This document shows positions 11,624 to 24,100 of a stretch of 64,000 nt of DNA, piece after piece (the first letter of the stretch is position 1; every line of letters starts with the position of its first letter). The notes under the pieces were generated by a model that was given only the letters and a program-made list of their open reading frames with translations, made no database searches and was not told the origin of the DNA. Source of the DNA: Paulownia fortunei (Eukaryota; Streptophyta; Magnoliopsida; Lamiales; Paulowniaceae); assembly GCA_019321725.1 (NCBI GenBank), contig CM033111.1, forward strand, positions 310,001-374,000, in the 5' to 3' direction. The position numbers were made by a program, and so were the translations under genes.

Positions 11624-13639
11624 TCACACACGCACACTCACACAAATATCACACATAAAATATATTCTGATTCCATATTGTATTTTTAATCTATGAATCA
11701 TACTCCATGATATGTAAGCAGCTGTTGATTGATTTTCGAACTAACATAAATAAAATGCTTTGATTTACTAGTTTTTTGTTGTTGTTTCTGCAATAGAAAC
11801 TGGACGATCGTATGCAACTTCTTGATATTTTATTTCACAACTTTAACTGAAAATTCTATATATAAGTGACAACTAATTTATAAGTGCAGTAAAGGCTTGC
11901 GTAAGTAAAACAATTAGAGAATGAATATACTAATTAAAAAAAATAAAAAAAGAAGAGAGTAGATATGGTACTTAACAATAATTTTGTTTAAGGTTTTATA
12001 TATCACTTTTCTTTTTTTCTGGAAAGTGTTTTATACATGACTAAATAAGGCGACAGTGTGTGGTTTATAACATCAATCTTTATCAGTTGAGACAGAGTCC
12101 AGATAGACTTGATGTATTCTAAATGTTAAAAAAGAAGTACCCAAATTTCCAATGTAATTTTCTACCTTTTACAACATAAAATGCTAACATTGAAAAATCA
12201 GATCGAACACTTATTTTTCTTTTCTTTTTTTTTTTTGCGCAAAACTTTTAAATCTCTCTATACCTAATAAGAAGATGTCTGCTTAATAAATATTTTTTTT
12301 AAGGAGAATAAAGAAATTATTTTGCCATTTCTTAAAACATTTGACTAATTATATATATTATCAAATTGAATAACTATTAATTTTTTTTCCATGTCTTTGT
12401 TATGACAAGATTATTCATCTCATGTAGTTCATTCATATATGTGACAAAATGCATTTGCAATTCGTTACAATGAAATAATTAGCTTTGATCCTAGAGTCGA
12501 AGTCATAAACCATTCACAATGTGTTCTAATTTTAAATTTCTGTTGAATGAAATGTTCGTTGTTTTAGTACGTACTTTGCATTTTCCCTTCGCCCTATGCT
12601 CATTGAGCGAGCTAGCTTGTTCAAACCACACTTTACTTATGTATCATACATAACCAAACGATACTTCTTGAGATATTTTCTTAATCCGATTAGTTTTCCC
12701 TTTCCTTTTCCTATTTAGCATGAAGATGACAACTCTAGACATCAATATCGAAGAAAATGGGCATTTTGCTTTCGCATTTCTTATGTGATATCTCGACATC
12801 TCCCAGACCAAAAGGGGCACACATGAAACATCCTTAATTAGTTTGGCCATTTACAGCTTCTCATTTCAAGAGTCCAACTTTTTTGGTTAAGAAAGTATTT
12901 CCGTTGAACATATAAAACGTGAACATCTTGATCTATATATGCAATATTGTACCTCAAGTGAGGCAGATCATATACGATGACTAGTTGTCACAGGTCATTT
13001 ATTATTATTGGCATAAAAAAACTCCTATAATTGTGTGGAACAATTGTCTCTTTATTAATTTCACGTCATGATTATTGTAAAGAAATATATATGTGTGTTA
13101 TTGATTTTCGTAAAGATTTAAGGATATATATCATATTCATAATACAAGTGGATCAGTTATTAATATTTGATAATCTAATATTGTTAGCTTTTTTGCTCAT
13201 TAAATTGATGGAACTTATTCTCAAACCCATTTCTAAAGATCCAATATTTTTTTAAAAAAAGAATAAGGACAACCAGCCCTATTGTGATTTCGATTTTCTC
13301 ATTTTATGCTTACTTAACCTGTCAATCATCATAATTCACTCACAACAAAATATTTCTCAAAGATTTTTTTGCAATAAATCTTAGAAACAATTTAACCTAC
13401 TTTTTCATGCCCAAAAGTGAAGTGAATAAATTCTACAATAGAGTGCAAACTGGCATATCAAACCAAAAAAACAAAAAAAAATAAAAAATAAAACGGATTC
13501 AAGCTCATAATGGTACAGAAATTCCCAGGGCACTTTGGGCGTATTATTGTAACGAAACAAAGTCTCAGCTTCTTTAGGGTTTGGTCACATGTGTGTCCTC
13601 CGAGAAAATTATTCAATCTCAGACCACTTTGCATATTGA
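9584..13639. other. Far upstream region of the SEP3-like gene; no gene seen
   Basis: AT-rich sequence without recognisable exons. Short open frames at 9910-10170, 10444-10795 and 12644-12850 show no family features. It holds an AT microsatellite (about 11593-11620) and a CCATTTTTGG CArG-type decamer at 9677-9686 beside the copia remnant. It separates the copia element from the proximal SEP3-like promoter. Confidence 0.5.
11593..11620. repeat. (AT)n microsatellite
   Basis: About 14 uninterrupted AT units, followed directly by CA-rich short repeats to about 11645. No gene overlaps it. Confidence 0.9.
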
Positions 13640-13645
13640 CACGTG
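13640..13645. promoter_or_regulatory. G-box CACGTG upstream of the SEP3-like gene
   Basis: The context GACACGTGGC is a canonical plant G-box/ABRE core, a target of bZIP and bHLH factors. It lies about 400 bases before the start codon and 310 before the TATA box. The 9-base core GACACGTGG recurs in opposite orientation upstream of the FLC-like gene. Confidence 0.5.
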
Positions 13646-13699
13646 GCACTTAGCATTGATATAACCCATCAGTTTTTAAGGTTTCCTCCTCTCTCTATA

Positions 13700-13723
13700 C
13701 CCCCACCCCCACCCCCACCACCC
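13700..13723 (-). promoter_or_regulatory. Potential G-quadruplex (minus strand) in the proximal SEP3-like promoter
   Basis: Three runs of five C separated by single A, then CC and CCC, give on the minus strand G3-N4-G5-N1-G5-N1-G5, which satisfies the usual quadruplex rule. The complementary strand could form an i-motif. It sits about 330 bases before the start codon. Confidence 0.55.
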
Positions 13724-13951
13724 ATCCAACTTGGCTGCTTTTTCACATCAGCTCAACCTCATGTTTACACATCTTATGATACGAAGTGCCTAAAAAGTCC
13801 AAGCCCACATAAAAAAATTAGTAAATAATGATTAAAAAATCTAGTTTTGCAAATCAACTCATGGGATCATGCTCATACTACCACTCTTCTACTATTCTCT
13901 TCTGACTTACGCATACGTGATAAGTTGTACCTACATATATTGTTCTGTGCA

Positions 13952-13959
13952 TATATAAA
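13952..13959 (+). promoter_or_regulatory. TATA box of the SEP3-like gene
   Basis: TATATAAA, 88 bases upstream of the ATG. This predicts transcription start near 13985 and a leader of about 60 bases. The leader has no upstream ATG and ends in an AG-rich run next to the start codon. Confidence 0.65.
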
Positions 13960-14046
13960 GGTGTTATTAGAAAGCACAAAAAAGAAAGAGAAAGGATTTT
14001 GTGTTTTTGTGAGTTTGTGTGATTGAGAAAAGAGAGAGAGAGAGAG

Positions 14047-17000
14047 ATGGGAAGAGGGAGAGTTGAGCTGAAGAGAATAGAGAACAAGATCAACAGGCAA
14101 GTGACTTTTGCAAAACGAAGGAATGGCCTTTTGAAGAAAGCTTATGAACTATCTGTTCTTTGCGATGCTGAGGTAGCTTTGATCATCTTCTCCAATAGAG
14201 GAAAGCTGTACGAGTTTTGCAGTAGCTCTAGGTATAAAAACAAACAAACAGCAACCTTCATATGTGCACTTGTAATAGCTATATCCATGTATTACAATAT
14301 TGGAGGGTTCTTTCTTTTTATTTTTTTCTTTATCTCCTTCTTTCTTTCTTTCTTTCTTTCTTTGTGTTACAAGATTCCTGTTTTTTATTTTTTGTATGAT
14401 GTTTTAAGATCTGGGCTTGGTCTAAAAATTCAATTCTTGCTATGCTTTGGAGGGGGTTGATAGAGGAAAGAGAGAAAAGCAAATTATCTTTTTTGGTGTT
14501 GGGAGAGTTTTTTTTGCCGTTTTAGTGAATGTTTTAGGGTGTCTAGGACTCTGTGCTTGTGGATTTTGTTAGATCTGCAAGAGGAAACCATGAAAAGAAG
14601 ATCATTTCTATATTTATGTTGAGTTTTTGCAGCTTGTGAGTGATATGGTTCAGCTTGCAAATCTGGCTTTTGTGCTCTTTCTTTCTTTGTCACTTCAAAG
14701 GATCAGTATTTATGTTCCAATCTGGATGGCAAAATGATCCGATCCAGTATATTTGAGACCTTATAAATCAGTTAATGAAGCAAATTCAAGTTTTTTTAGC
14801 CCTTTTTTTCTTTTTTTGTAAATCTTCCTGAGTATTAAAGAAGTGTTTATGCTGTAATGCTACCAAGAATTGTTTTTGAACCTGATCTCAGCAAAATTCT
14901 GTCTTTTCTTGGAATCTTTATTGTTCCCTAATTTCTTTCATATAATCTTATAATTGATTGTAAGAATGGACAATCAATACCAAAACCTAGCTATCAGGTT
15001 CTGTTTTTGCGAAAATTCAAGCTTTTAGGGTTTTCTGTTCAACTTTCTTTTCTTTGGGTTTCGTTCATGGCGAAAATTCTCAGTTATTATTTTACGTCAA
15101 GATCTTTTAACAAAAGTAAGGATAACAACCCAGATTCCTCTCTTATGTGGAATTTTTTTTTTTAGGGATACCACTAAGCTGAGAAGCCTATTGCCAATAT
15201 GCTGATGAATTTACTTTCAATTAAGCTTGATTTTTGCTCTCTGTGTGCGTGTCAATGAGTTTTCTCCCTTTGCGCTTTCCTTTTTCTTTTTTTTTTTTTT
15301 TTTTTGGGTTGGGAGGGGGTGGGGAGGATGGGGGTTTCCTGGTTTTGTGTTTTATGTATTTAAGGCTTGGTTTTGGGAATCGAAGATATGGCTTTTCTGT
15401 TAGTTACAATCATTAAATTATTGATATTTTCTTCTCTCCCTCATCATTCCCAAGTGCTTCCCCTCAGATCTTTTGGATTTGTCAGTAAATTAGGAGATAT
15501 CAATTTTTTGCTTCCTTCATCTGGGCTTTGGGTGTTGATCTCATCTAAAGCAGTCTTGTATCCACTTACAAGAGAGGTTTGATATTATTTATTAATTAAG
15601 GTTCTTTAGTTGCTGCTTTGGCTGTTTGCTAAATCTGCACTAAGACAGGTTTATTACTGACAATCAAAAGAGGTGCTACGAGAATACTTGTGGATAATGT
15701 ATAGGGCTTAATTATACACTGAAATTGAGATATGTGCAATTATTCTGGGGAATTAGACTCTCCTTTTGTACTTCTCGGGTGTTTTTTCATATTTTCCTGA
15801 CACAATAAAGCTAGGCATGGCACTTCTCATTTCTGCTAAAAGTTGTGATTACACAAAATCATGTTTTTAACCGGAAAAAAGTTGTTACTTTTGTTAAATT
15901 AGTTCTTGCTATATATTTTTTAAAGTACTTATTCGACTGCAATGCTTATATCACTCTAGCAGCATGCTGAAAACACTGGAAAGGTATCAGAAGTGCAACT
16001 ATGGAGCACCAGAGCCAAATGTATCCACGAGGGAGGCACTGGTATTAACTATACTCTTAATGTTAATTTTCAAATACATACAAGTTCGTTTCCATATTTT
16101 GTTAGAAAGTTAAGACCTTTACTTGTAGTCTATATATATATATATAATATAGAAACTGAGCTATAAATAGTTTTTAACACAAAGCAAGTTTGCTTATCAA
16201 ACTTCCGATATAATTCATCAAAGACTAATGGTGGTGTTGATCAATTTAGTTAGGAAATTACAAAAGAGATTAAACTATAATCCATGAAAACAAGAAATCA
16301 AAATAAAAGATCCTAAAGTGAAATCCCTCAACTTATTCTTTCGACTGTACCAAATGGCATTAGCAAGTTAACAACCACACACGACATCAGTCTAAAATGA
16401 CCATCATGAATCACATTATTGATGTAATTGATGAACGCCCTGAATGTTGACACTTATCTCTAATCAAGTACAATCCACTTGTACAACACTTTATAAGTAG
16501 TCCTACACCAACTTGTATGATATGGTAATTAGTATTTTTTATTCACTTCATTTATCTGTTCTTAACAAGCTCATCGACTTTTATCAATTTAAGTATTGAA
16601 AAGTTTTAGTTGGGGACTATTCCAACTAATCTTACATATGCTCTTATTGTAGGCTGATCCAAACTTGTACCTTCTTGATCGAGCTAACTCATACCGAACT
16701 CAAAACATATTGCTGATTTTCCAAATCAAACTTATACAATATTGACTTATTCTGTTAGTTCGTTAATAAATGATCACCAAATGTTTGTGAATGATGAATA
16801 AAGTTTCAAATTAAAAGCTCATATGAGAAGTGCTTCCAAACACCTCTCACTTTTTTATGAACTAACAGAAATTATGTTAAATTTTAATATAAATATGATT
16901 AACACAATCATATAATTAAGATCCATATAGATTTATCAAGAAAATGAATTGAATAACTTATCTTCCATGAAAATTATGCAAATGCTGGAAAAATACCAAG

Positions 17001-19441
17001 GACATGAGAAGCAGGTTGAACCCTTAAAGGCAAAGGACACTATAAAACCCGAATTAGCACGCTATGTTTCGTCCTTGAATGTTTGTGAGGAAAATATTAA
17101 GAAAAATAATTTTCTTTTTTAAATGATAGCACTTTGTACTTTGTACTTCATTCTTTGATACTTTTCATTTTCTTTCTTTTTTGTTAGTGAAATCCACAAT
17201 CCGAACATAACATTAGAGTTGTATCATATATTAGAGTTTTATTCCAAGAATCATGCTTTCATAGATTTCAAGTATGGTAGAAAACTAAAGTGAGAATAGT
17301 TTCATGTATGATAACTAAACTAGCCAAAAAAGATCTTGAGAGAGGGAAGAAAATTTTTCCCAGAATCATTTTTGGATTAGTTAGTTTTCAGGACTATTAG
17401 TTCATCTTGTTATTTAGCGGAGTGGATTGCTCTCAGTAATAAATGACAAAGGGATAGTCGAAAAATCAAAGCCCAGGGTATATGAGTTCAATAGGGATTG
17501 AATTAATGCAGTTGAGTAACTTACATATGATTTTCAAGTAATGTTGATGTCATGGTTATAGGAATTGAGTAGTCAGCAGGAGTATTTGAAGCTTAAAGCA
17601 CGCTATGAGGCCCTGCAGCGTACACAAAGGTTTGTCAGTCATTAGAAATGACCAGAGTTTTCACTTTACACATAACTAAATTGAAGAAACATGAAAACTA
17701 TTTGAGCCAAGTAGCTAAGAGGTCATGCATTTTGGCTGCTATTTTACCCAGAAATCTACTTGGTGAGGATCTTGGTCCTTTGAACAGCAAGGAGCTTGAA
17801 TCACTGGAACGACAGCTTGATATGTCGCTGAAGCAGATCAGATCAACCCGGGTACTTGATCATTTTTGTGACCAATAACGTATCAGTAAATAATTTTTGA
17901 GAGAAAATTATCTTTCATTTGTCATACTTGCTAATCTAGCTGAATTTTCCATGCAACCAATATTGAAAAGATTGCTTTCTTGATTTCCTTCTCTTCCTGC
18001 TTATCTAGAATACAATGGCCGATTGGGACGTTCTGCTAGAAAACATTACTAAAGGGAAAAGAACTATAGGATTCTTTTAAGTCACTAGTAATTTTGTAGT
18101 TTTCTATTGTTTTACCAATATTTTTGACCAGATATATGCAATTTAGATAAGTAGAAAACTTTAGGTGCACAATCAACATTGATTTCAACATTCTCACGTT
18201 GCAGACCCAAGCAATGCTGGATACTCTCACAGATCTTCAGAGAAAGGTATCTAAACTTCATTAACTTACATCTTATTACTGTTTTAACGCGTCACTCTTT
18301 ATGTCTTATTTTGGTTTTCTATGCCTAGGAGCATGCCCTCAATGAAGCTAACAAGAGTTTGAAACAACGGGTATGCATATTCTTTTTCTAATGGGTGATG
18401 GAAACGGAATATCAGCAAACCACTTAACATCCCAATGGAAGCCATTAGAATTTTCTGTAACACCAAACAAGCCTAAAGTAGACTCCAAGTGCAGAAGATC
18501 TGCATTGAATTCCTAGATTTGCAATAGTAGTTACATATTAGGACTGCTTAAACTGGAATTGTTGAACATATTAATAAGGGATTCCGATGGTTATTGCAGT
18601 TGATTGAAGGAAGCCAAATAAGTCTCCAGTGGAACCCCAGTGCTCAAGATGTTGGCTATGGAAGACAACCAGCTCAACATCAGGGTGATGGATTTTTTCA
18701 TCCTCTCGAATGTGAACCCACTCTACAAATTGGGTACGCCTTCTTTGATCTGAAACAGTAAAAATACCCATCATAGTTATCAATAGCCCTTATATTGTTT
18801 CTGTGTGCGAGAAGTAACTTGCCAAAATAAATTTTTCTAGTCCCTGCGTCTATTGAGTACTTAAATTCTGTCTACAAGCGTTGGCCTAGCCAATATTATT
18901 ATTCAAGTCACCTGCAGAATAATATAGAACGTAATAAATGGAGAGAATTTGCATGTACCATCTGATTGCATGGTTTATCTGATTGAGTATTTTTCACATT
19001 CTAGAACTCCATATTTAGCACACAATTTAACAGAAATGAAAGAAATCTGTCGCACAAAGCATTAATAATTATGCCATTAAAAATGTTCTCTTTTTATCTG
19101 TTTTGTGATGATTCTTTTAGACAATGTCTAAATCAGTGTCTTCTCATGAATAAACATGTCAGTGTAATGGAATTAGACCTGAATTTGGAAAAAACCTACT
19201 TGCAATAGATTAAGAAGATGTATGACTAAATGGTTCCACATGCAAGCAGCAGTAATCATTTTGATGATCCGAGATAGACAAGAAAGTACCGTGCAATGAA
19301 ATATTAGATGCTTGTTGTGAATGTTTTTAATAATTCTTTTCACTAATGGAATTATCGAATTTCAGGTACCAGACTGATCCAATAACGATTGCAGCAGCAG
19401 GGCCTAGTGTGAATAACTACATGTCAGGCTGGTTGCCATGA
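14047..19441 (+). CDS. SEP3: SEPALLATA3/AGL9-like MIKC MADS-box transcription factor, eight exons
   Basis: Exons are 14047-14231, 15960-16041, 17562-17629, 17752-17851, 18205-18246, 18329-18370, 18600-18733 and 19366-19441, all with GT-AG introns. Together they give 242 codons plus TGA. Residues 1-60 are the MADS DNA-binding domain ([20 protein letters not shown]...), 61-88 the I region and about 89-173 the K coiled coil ([20 protein letters not shown]). The C-terminus carries both SEP motifs: [15 protein letters not shown] and [13 protein letters not shown]. These place it in the SEP3 (AGL9) clade and not with SEP1/2/4 or AP1. Arabidopsis SEP3 has 251 residues. Known family role: nuclear cofactor that bridges floral-organ MADS proteins in tetramers on CArG-boxes. 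The 185-bp exon 1 and 100/42/42-bp K-domain exons are standard. Introns 1 and 2 are long (1728 and 1520 bases). The final motif has Ser where many relatives have Pro. An AATAAA at 19856-19861 could serve the 3' end. Confidence 0.96.
14338..14363. repeat. (CTTT)n microsatellite in SEP3-like intron 1
   Basis: A run of six CTTT-type units about 110 bases after the intron 1 donor site. It belongs to a longer pyrimidine-rich stretch. Confidence 0.85.
15306..15334 (+). promoter_or_regulatory. Potential G-quadruplex in SEP3-like intron 1
   Basis: The sequence shows G3-N2-G3-N1-G5-N1-G4-N5-G5 directly after a poly-T tract. The G-rich strand is the sense strand, so a quadruplex could form in DNA or in the pre-mRNA. 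It lies about 1.1 kb into the 1.7-kb first intron, where plant MADS genes often hold regulatory sites. Confidence 0.55.
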
Positions 19442-20385
19442 TAAATTAGAGCAAAACTCTTGTGTCTTTGTTTGCACTGCTCTCTCATAAAACTCAGGAA
19501 ATCTCAATCTCAATCTTGTTCGTGTTATTTGATAAAGACAAACATATTATGGATTTTTATAAGACAGTGCTGTTACCATTCCATTTGGTGGAATAACTGA
19601 TGCTATAAGTTATTGTGTTTGTGAGCTCAAGCACTGCGCTTTCTCTCTTTATTTTTATTTCCTATGCAGAGTGTGTAAAGAGAACTCTTGGTTCTATTCA
19701 GATTTTTAATAATTTGCGCATGTTGATTTTCATATTTTTGGAGTCTTTAGGAGAGGATAGAGGAGCGCTTAGTTGAAGAATATTCTTGGAAGGAGTACTA
19801 AAAGTTATGAAGTAAACAAAATATAAAAATTTCTCAGAATAAGTTGTTGACAGAAAATAAATGTAGAATTTTCTCTTGTAGTATAAAAGAAATGGCATGT
19901 TCAATAACTTGTTTATTTTTGTCTATGGAAACTGGTATTGGTAAAGAGGCATTCATTCTAAACAAAACAATTCTACCCTGTAGCATTTGTTCGCAGTGAC
20001 CATACACTAATATGCATTTGATTATGTGCTAGTATGGAGCTTTAGACTTTGTTTGTGTATTGTTATGAAAAATTGGCATGCGATGAAATGTGAACACAGA
20101 AGTTTGTTCACTATACCTTTTCAATGAGAGAAAAAGAAAACACCAATTCTGGCTTACCTCTTACCCTCTCTATAGACTACATAGACAACTACAAATGTGA
20201 CGGGGGAATGAAGCATTGAGGTGGGGTACTGGTGTTCCACTGTCCATATTTTTTGGCTTCAATTGATTCCACGTAGAAATAGTTGTCACTCTTCAAGGTT
20301 TGAGATATCAGGACTTTTCCTGGATTATCAGAGTTCTAAAAGTGATATGGAAAAGAGATTTGTAGACTTCAGAATTACTGGTGTA
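19442..20385. other. 3' flank of the SEP3-like gene
   Basis: Presumed 3' UTR and flank. No further coding sequence was recognised. A minus-strand open frame at 19698-19904 is AT-rich with no family features. Confidence 0.55.
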
Positions 20386-21154
20386 CAGGGTGGGCATTGA
20401 GTAGGGTAATGCGGGTTTGGATACTTAAAAAAATCTACCCAATACCAACTCAATATACTTCGAGTACCCAATTAGATCGGTGTTTGGATTCTCACTCTGC
20501 TTCTTTTTTTTTTTTTTCTATATAAATTAGCAACCCAGATATAGAGGGACGACTTTGTTTGTTCATCTGATTCTTCTTCTTCTTTTGTATTTTCTCTTCT
20601 TCCATTTTACTCTTCTTTTCTTCCTTTGATTCTTCTTCTTTCATGTTTTTCTTCCTTTCTTCGTCTAGCTCTTCTTCTTTGTTTCTATTTTTCTCTTCCA
20701 TTCTTCCACTGGTTCTTCTTCTTTCTTATTTTTCCAGAAGAAAAGAAAATGAAAAGCAAAATAAAGGAAAGCCAAAGATTGGAACATTATTTTACTATAT
20801 GCTACCACCGCCACTACCGGAGTTGAGAGTTGGGGTGTTGATGTTGGAATGTTGGCAGTAGGCTGTGCGATGTGCGTGGAAGAAAAGAGGAGAAATGAAA
20901 TAAAAATGAACGAGACACTCAGACAAGGGCGGTCCTTTTCCTATTTTGTTATTTTTTTTTTTAATTTTATCGGGTATTGATAGAATAATCGGATAATATT
21001 TTTACTATTCACTACCTGATTTGATAAATAATAATAGGGGTTATTGGGTATTCGATAATTAAAATATTTAAAAAAAAAAAAAAACAATTCGATCAAGCAG
21101 AACCCAATCGGATTGTCTCAGAATTCGAAAATCGAATCCAAATGCACACTCCTA
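20386..21154. mobile_element. hAT-like MITE
   Basis: The left end CAGGGTGGGCATT and the right end (reverse-complemented TAGGAGTGTGCATT) form imperfect terminal inverted repeats. The flanks CTGGTGTA (20378-20385) and CTTGTGTA (21155-21162) match at 7 of 8 bases, as expected of an 8-bp hAT target duplication. The interior has repeated GGGTA/TACCC-type words near both ends and a long TTC/CTT-rich tract at about 20560-20730. There is no transposase frame, so it would depend on an element elsewhere. Confidence 0.55.
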
Positions 21155-24100
21155 CTTGTGTAAGAAGAAAAACTGGAAATGAAGAGGATTTGCCATAGCT
21201 GAAAAAGTGAAACATAAAAGGATAATCGCATCCATAAGAAATTATTACAGTTTGGCTGATACCATGTTAGAAAAGAATACTGTTGTACCATGAGAAGAGA
21301 GTATGATTTCTTGACGTAATCCTCTTTATATGTACGTTAATATTATAAGTACAAATCCCTCGTCATTTGATCGTGATTACAAAATAAATATTAAAATTAC
21401 CGTGAATGTTTGTGGGTCATGTCTTCCAATATGCTGGTGAAACATGTCTATAATTTTTTTATTCTTTTTTTAAAATATTTTCAGTTCATTCATTTCAAGT
21501 TTCCACCTTTTTTTCAAGAAACCTTTACGACTTAGGTGGATATTCATGTGGCAAATTAATTAGAGTATGCCTGATTTTTCATCCCAAAATTATATGACTA
21601 ATTTAATTCGAATTTTTTATGAGAGTTGAGACAATAAAAATTTTGTATACTTCTATACTATTATTTTTAAAATAATAGCTGGGAGTTAATTATATAATCT
21701 TTAATTAGCAGAATAATTTTGAAAAAAAAAATACTGCACTGTAGAAAATATTAATTAATTTTAAAATATTTTTTTAAAAATAGAACATAAAATGATACTT
21801 ATCTTTCCATTGGCTAATCCATAATCTATAGTAGACAATTAAAAGGAATTAACTGCGATCGATACCAAGTGATGAAAAGTAGCAAACATTGAAGTTAACA
21901 ACTGATTAAATAATCATTTAAAAATATATGGGGCCAGATTGGATTTGTCAACTTGGGTCAGGCAATTTTGGTCCAGAATTTCGTTTGTTACACTTCAGTT
22001 CCTGGACCTTGTGGAGATTAGATAGTCTCTTTCATTTTTCACATCCAATTTATCATGATTGAGCTATCTATATGTATTATTTGTTGCTTATTACTATATT
22101 ACATAATTAGACTATTAAATTTGTGTAACATTATAGCATGTAATATTTTCATTTGTTTAGCTACTGAACACGTCCGAAAACCAAGCTTAAACTTTGAGTA
22201 GCTTGAATTGATTTTTTAATTTATAAATTAACAAATGCCACATTTTCAGGAAAAAAAAAATCATAGCATAATATTCAATTATACCAAAATTAGTAAGAGC
22301 TTCAAATAAATGATAGTCCCTCCTTTGCGTTGAGGACGTTATGTTTAACAATTCAAAGTCAACAAGTATTTGTTTAACATTATGTAATTCACATTTATTC
22401 AATTTGAAAAGTAATAAGGTTTTAGAGTTATTAGAAATTGTTTTGCATTCTAGAGCATAAGAAATAAATTCTATTGCACTCAATGTGGTTCTTGATTGAA
22501 ATTACTATTGGACAAAAACCTTCTATATTATTATTTTTCCCATGATGCTTTATAAATAACTCATTTTGAAAAACTGAAATGAATAGTGATTCTAAAAATC
22601 TGTTAGTGCATTATCTGACATATAATTACTCTCTTAGATGAAATATTCTTAGTTATATTTAGATCTTTGTCTACCGTAGGTATTTTTCATAAGGTCTAAG
22701 GGTGGAATAAGTAACATTTAAAAATAAAAGTTTTGGTGTGTAAAAATTAGGTTCACCAAATTAACATGGTATATTTGTGTACTCAAACACTTATTTATTC
22801 TTAATTCTTCTAGTTTTATGTAATTAATCTGTACCTCCTGGAGAGAAAATATAAATGCATCTATAAGTGTGAGTTTGTGTCCGCACATGCGCGTGTACGG
22901 CGTAGTTTTGTCTTCTTCTTTTTTTTTTTTTTCCCCAAAATCTTATTTCACTATCCACGCATAATTGTTCAAGAGTTAATAAAGTAAACTTGAATATATG
23001 TGTGAAAATGCAATATTTCACTCAATTAGTTGAAAAAAGTCTAAAATTTCTTTAAGTCAAAGATCAAAATAAAATCAACTTAAATGAAATTGCATTAGAT
23101 AGGGGAAGTCATTTAATTATGATGATTCTCGTCGGTCAAAATCAAATTATGGAGAATGATTGTGGCGCTCAATATTATTTGTGAAAGAGATATAAGCATC
23201 TTGAAATAACTAGTCGTATGGAAAGCACTTCAAATTATGGAAAGTGATATAAGTCTGCCTACGGATGAACATAACAAAGTTGTATGGAAAGCTTTGGCCT
23301 CTTATAGTTATGTTTTGAATGAAGATTCTCTTTTCTAGTATTTTTATTGAAATTTTGGTTTTGTATTTATATTTGTGAGAGAAGTAATATTATGTTTGAA
23401 TGAACTATTATGTTTGAATGAACGAATGAAAATGAGATTTAATATAAGTTTAAAAATAAGAATATGTTTGGTTGAGTAGTTATAAGGAATTCTAAAAATG
23501 AAAGTACCTGATAAAAATAAAATTATATTTATTTGTGTGTTTTATAATATTATTTTTAAAATTATATGTATATAATAATTTATAAAATTGATAGTGATCA
23601 AGTCCACTTTGAATATTTAATTTCAATATAATATTTTATTAGAAATTTTTGAAAAGTGATGGGTTCATTTATTTTGAAAATAGTTATATATTAGTTATAT
23701 GAATTAATATTGGTGGGGTTCATTTTGAATATTTAATTTGAATATAATATTTTATTTGTAAGATTTGTAAATATTGATATATATTAAGTATAAATAATTT
23801 ATATTGGTGAGCTCCACTAGTATGATTTGAATTGAAATAATGGGAATAGTGCTTGACAAATGACATAGTATGACTATTTATAGTGTTGAAATTTGGAATT
23901 ATAAGTTTGAAATGATGTTTTTGTTGGAAAATGAGAAAATAAAATAGACAATTTGATTGAAAATTGATTAAACAAACATGATTTTGAATTTTGAAATAGT
24001 ATAAAATCAGAAAATAAACTTTAGAAATGAGAACATACAAAGCCTTTATTCTTTAGGCTTCACTGTTATCAAGTTAGCTTTTGTGATGCCTACATGATTA

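Noticed and set aside
13643..13828. 61-codon frame rich in Pro in the SEP3-like promoter
   Set aside because: The frame is produced by the C-rich tract itself and overlaps promoter sequence.
14047..14460. Reading SEP3-like exon 1 straight on into a 145-residue protein
   Set aside because: The part after the MADS domain is translated intron (T-rich, hydrophobic). The 185-base exon ends at a clear GT donor and the later exons fit perfectly.
20492..20861. Open frames on both strands rich in Glu/Lys or Ser/Phe
   Set aside because: They are translations of a TTC/CTT-rich tract inside a MITE.
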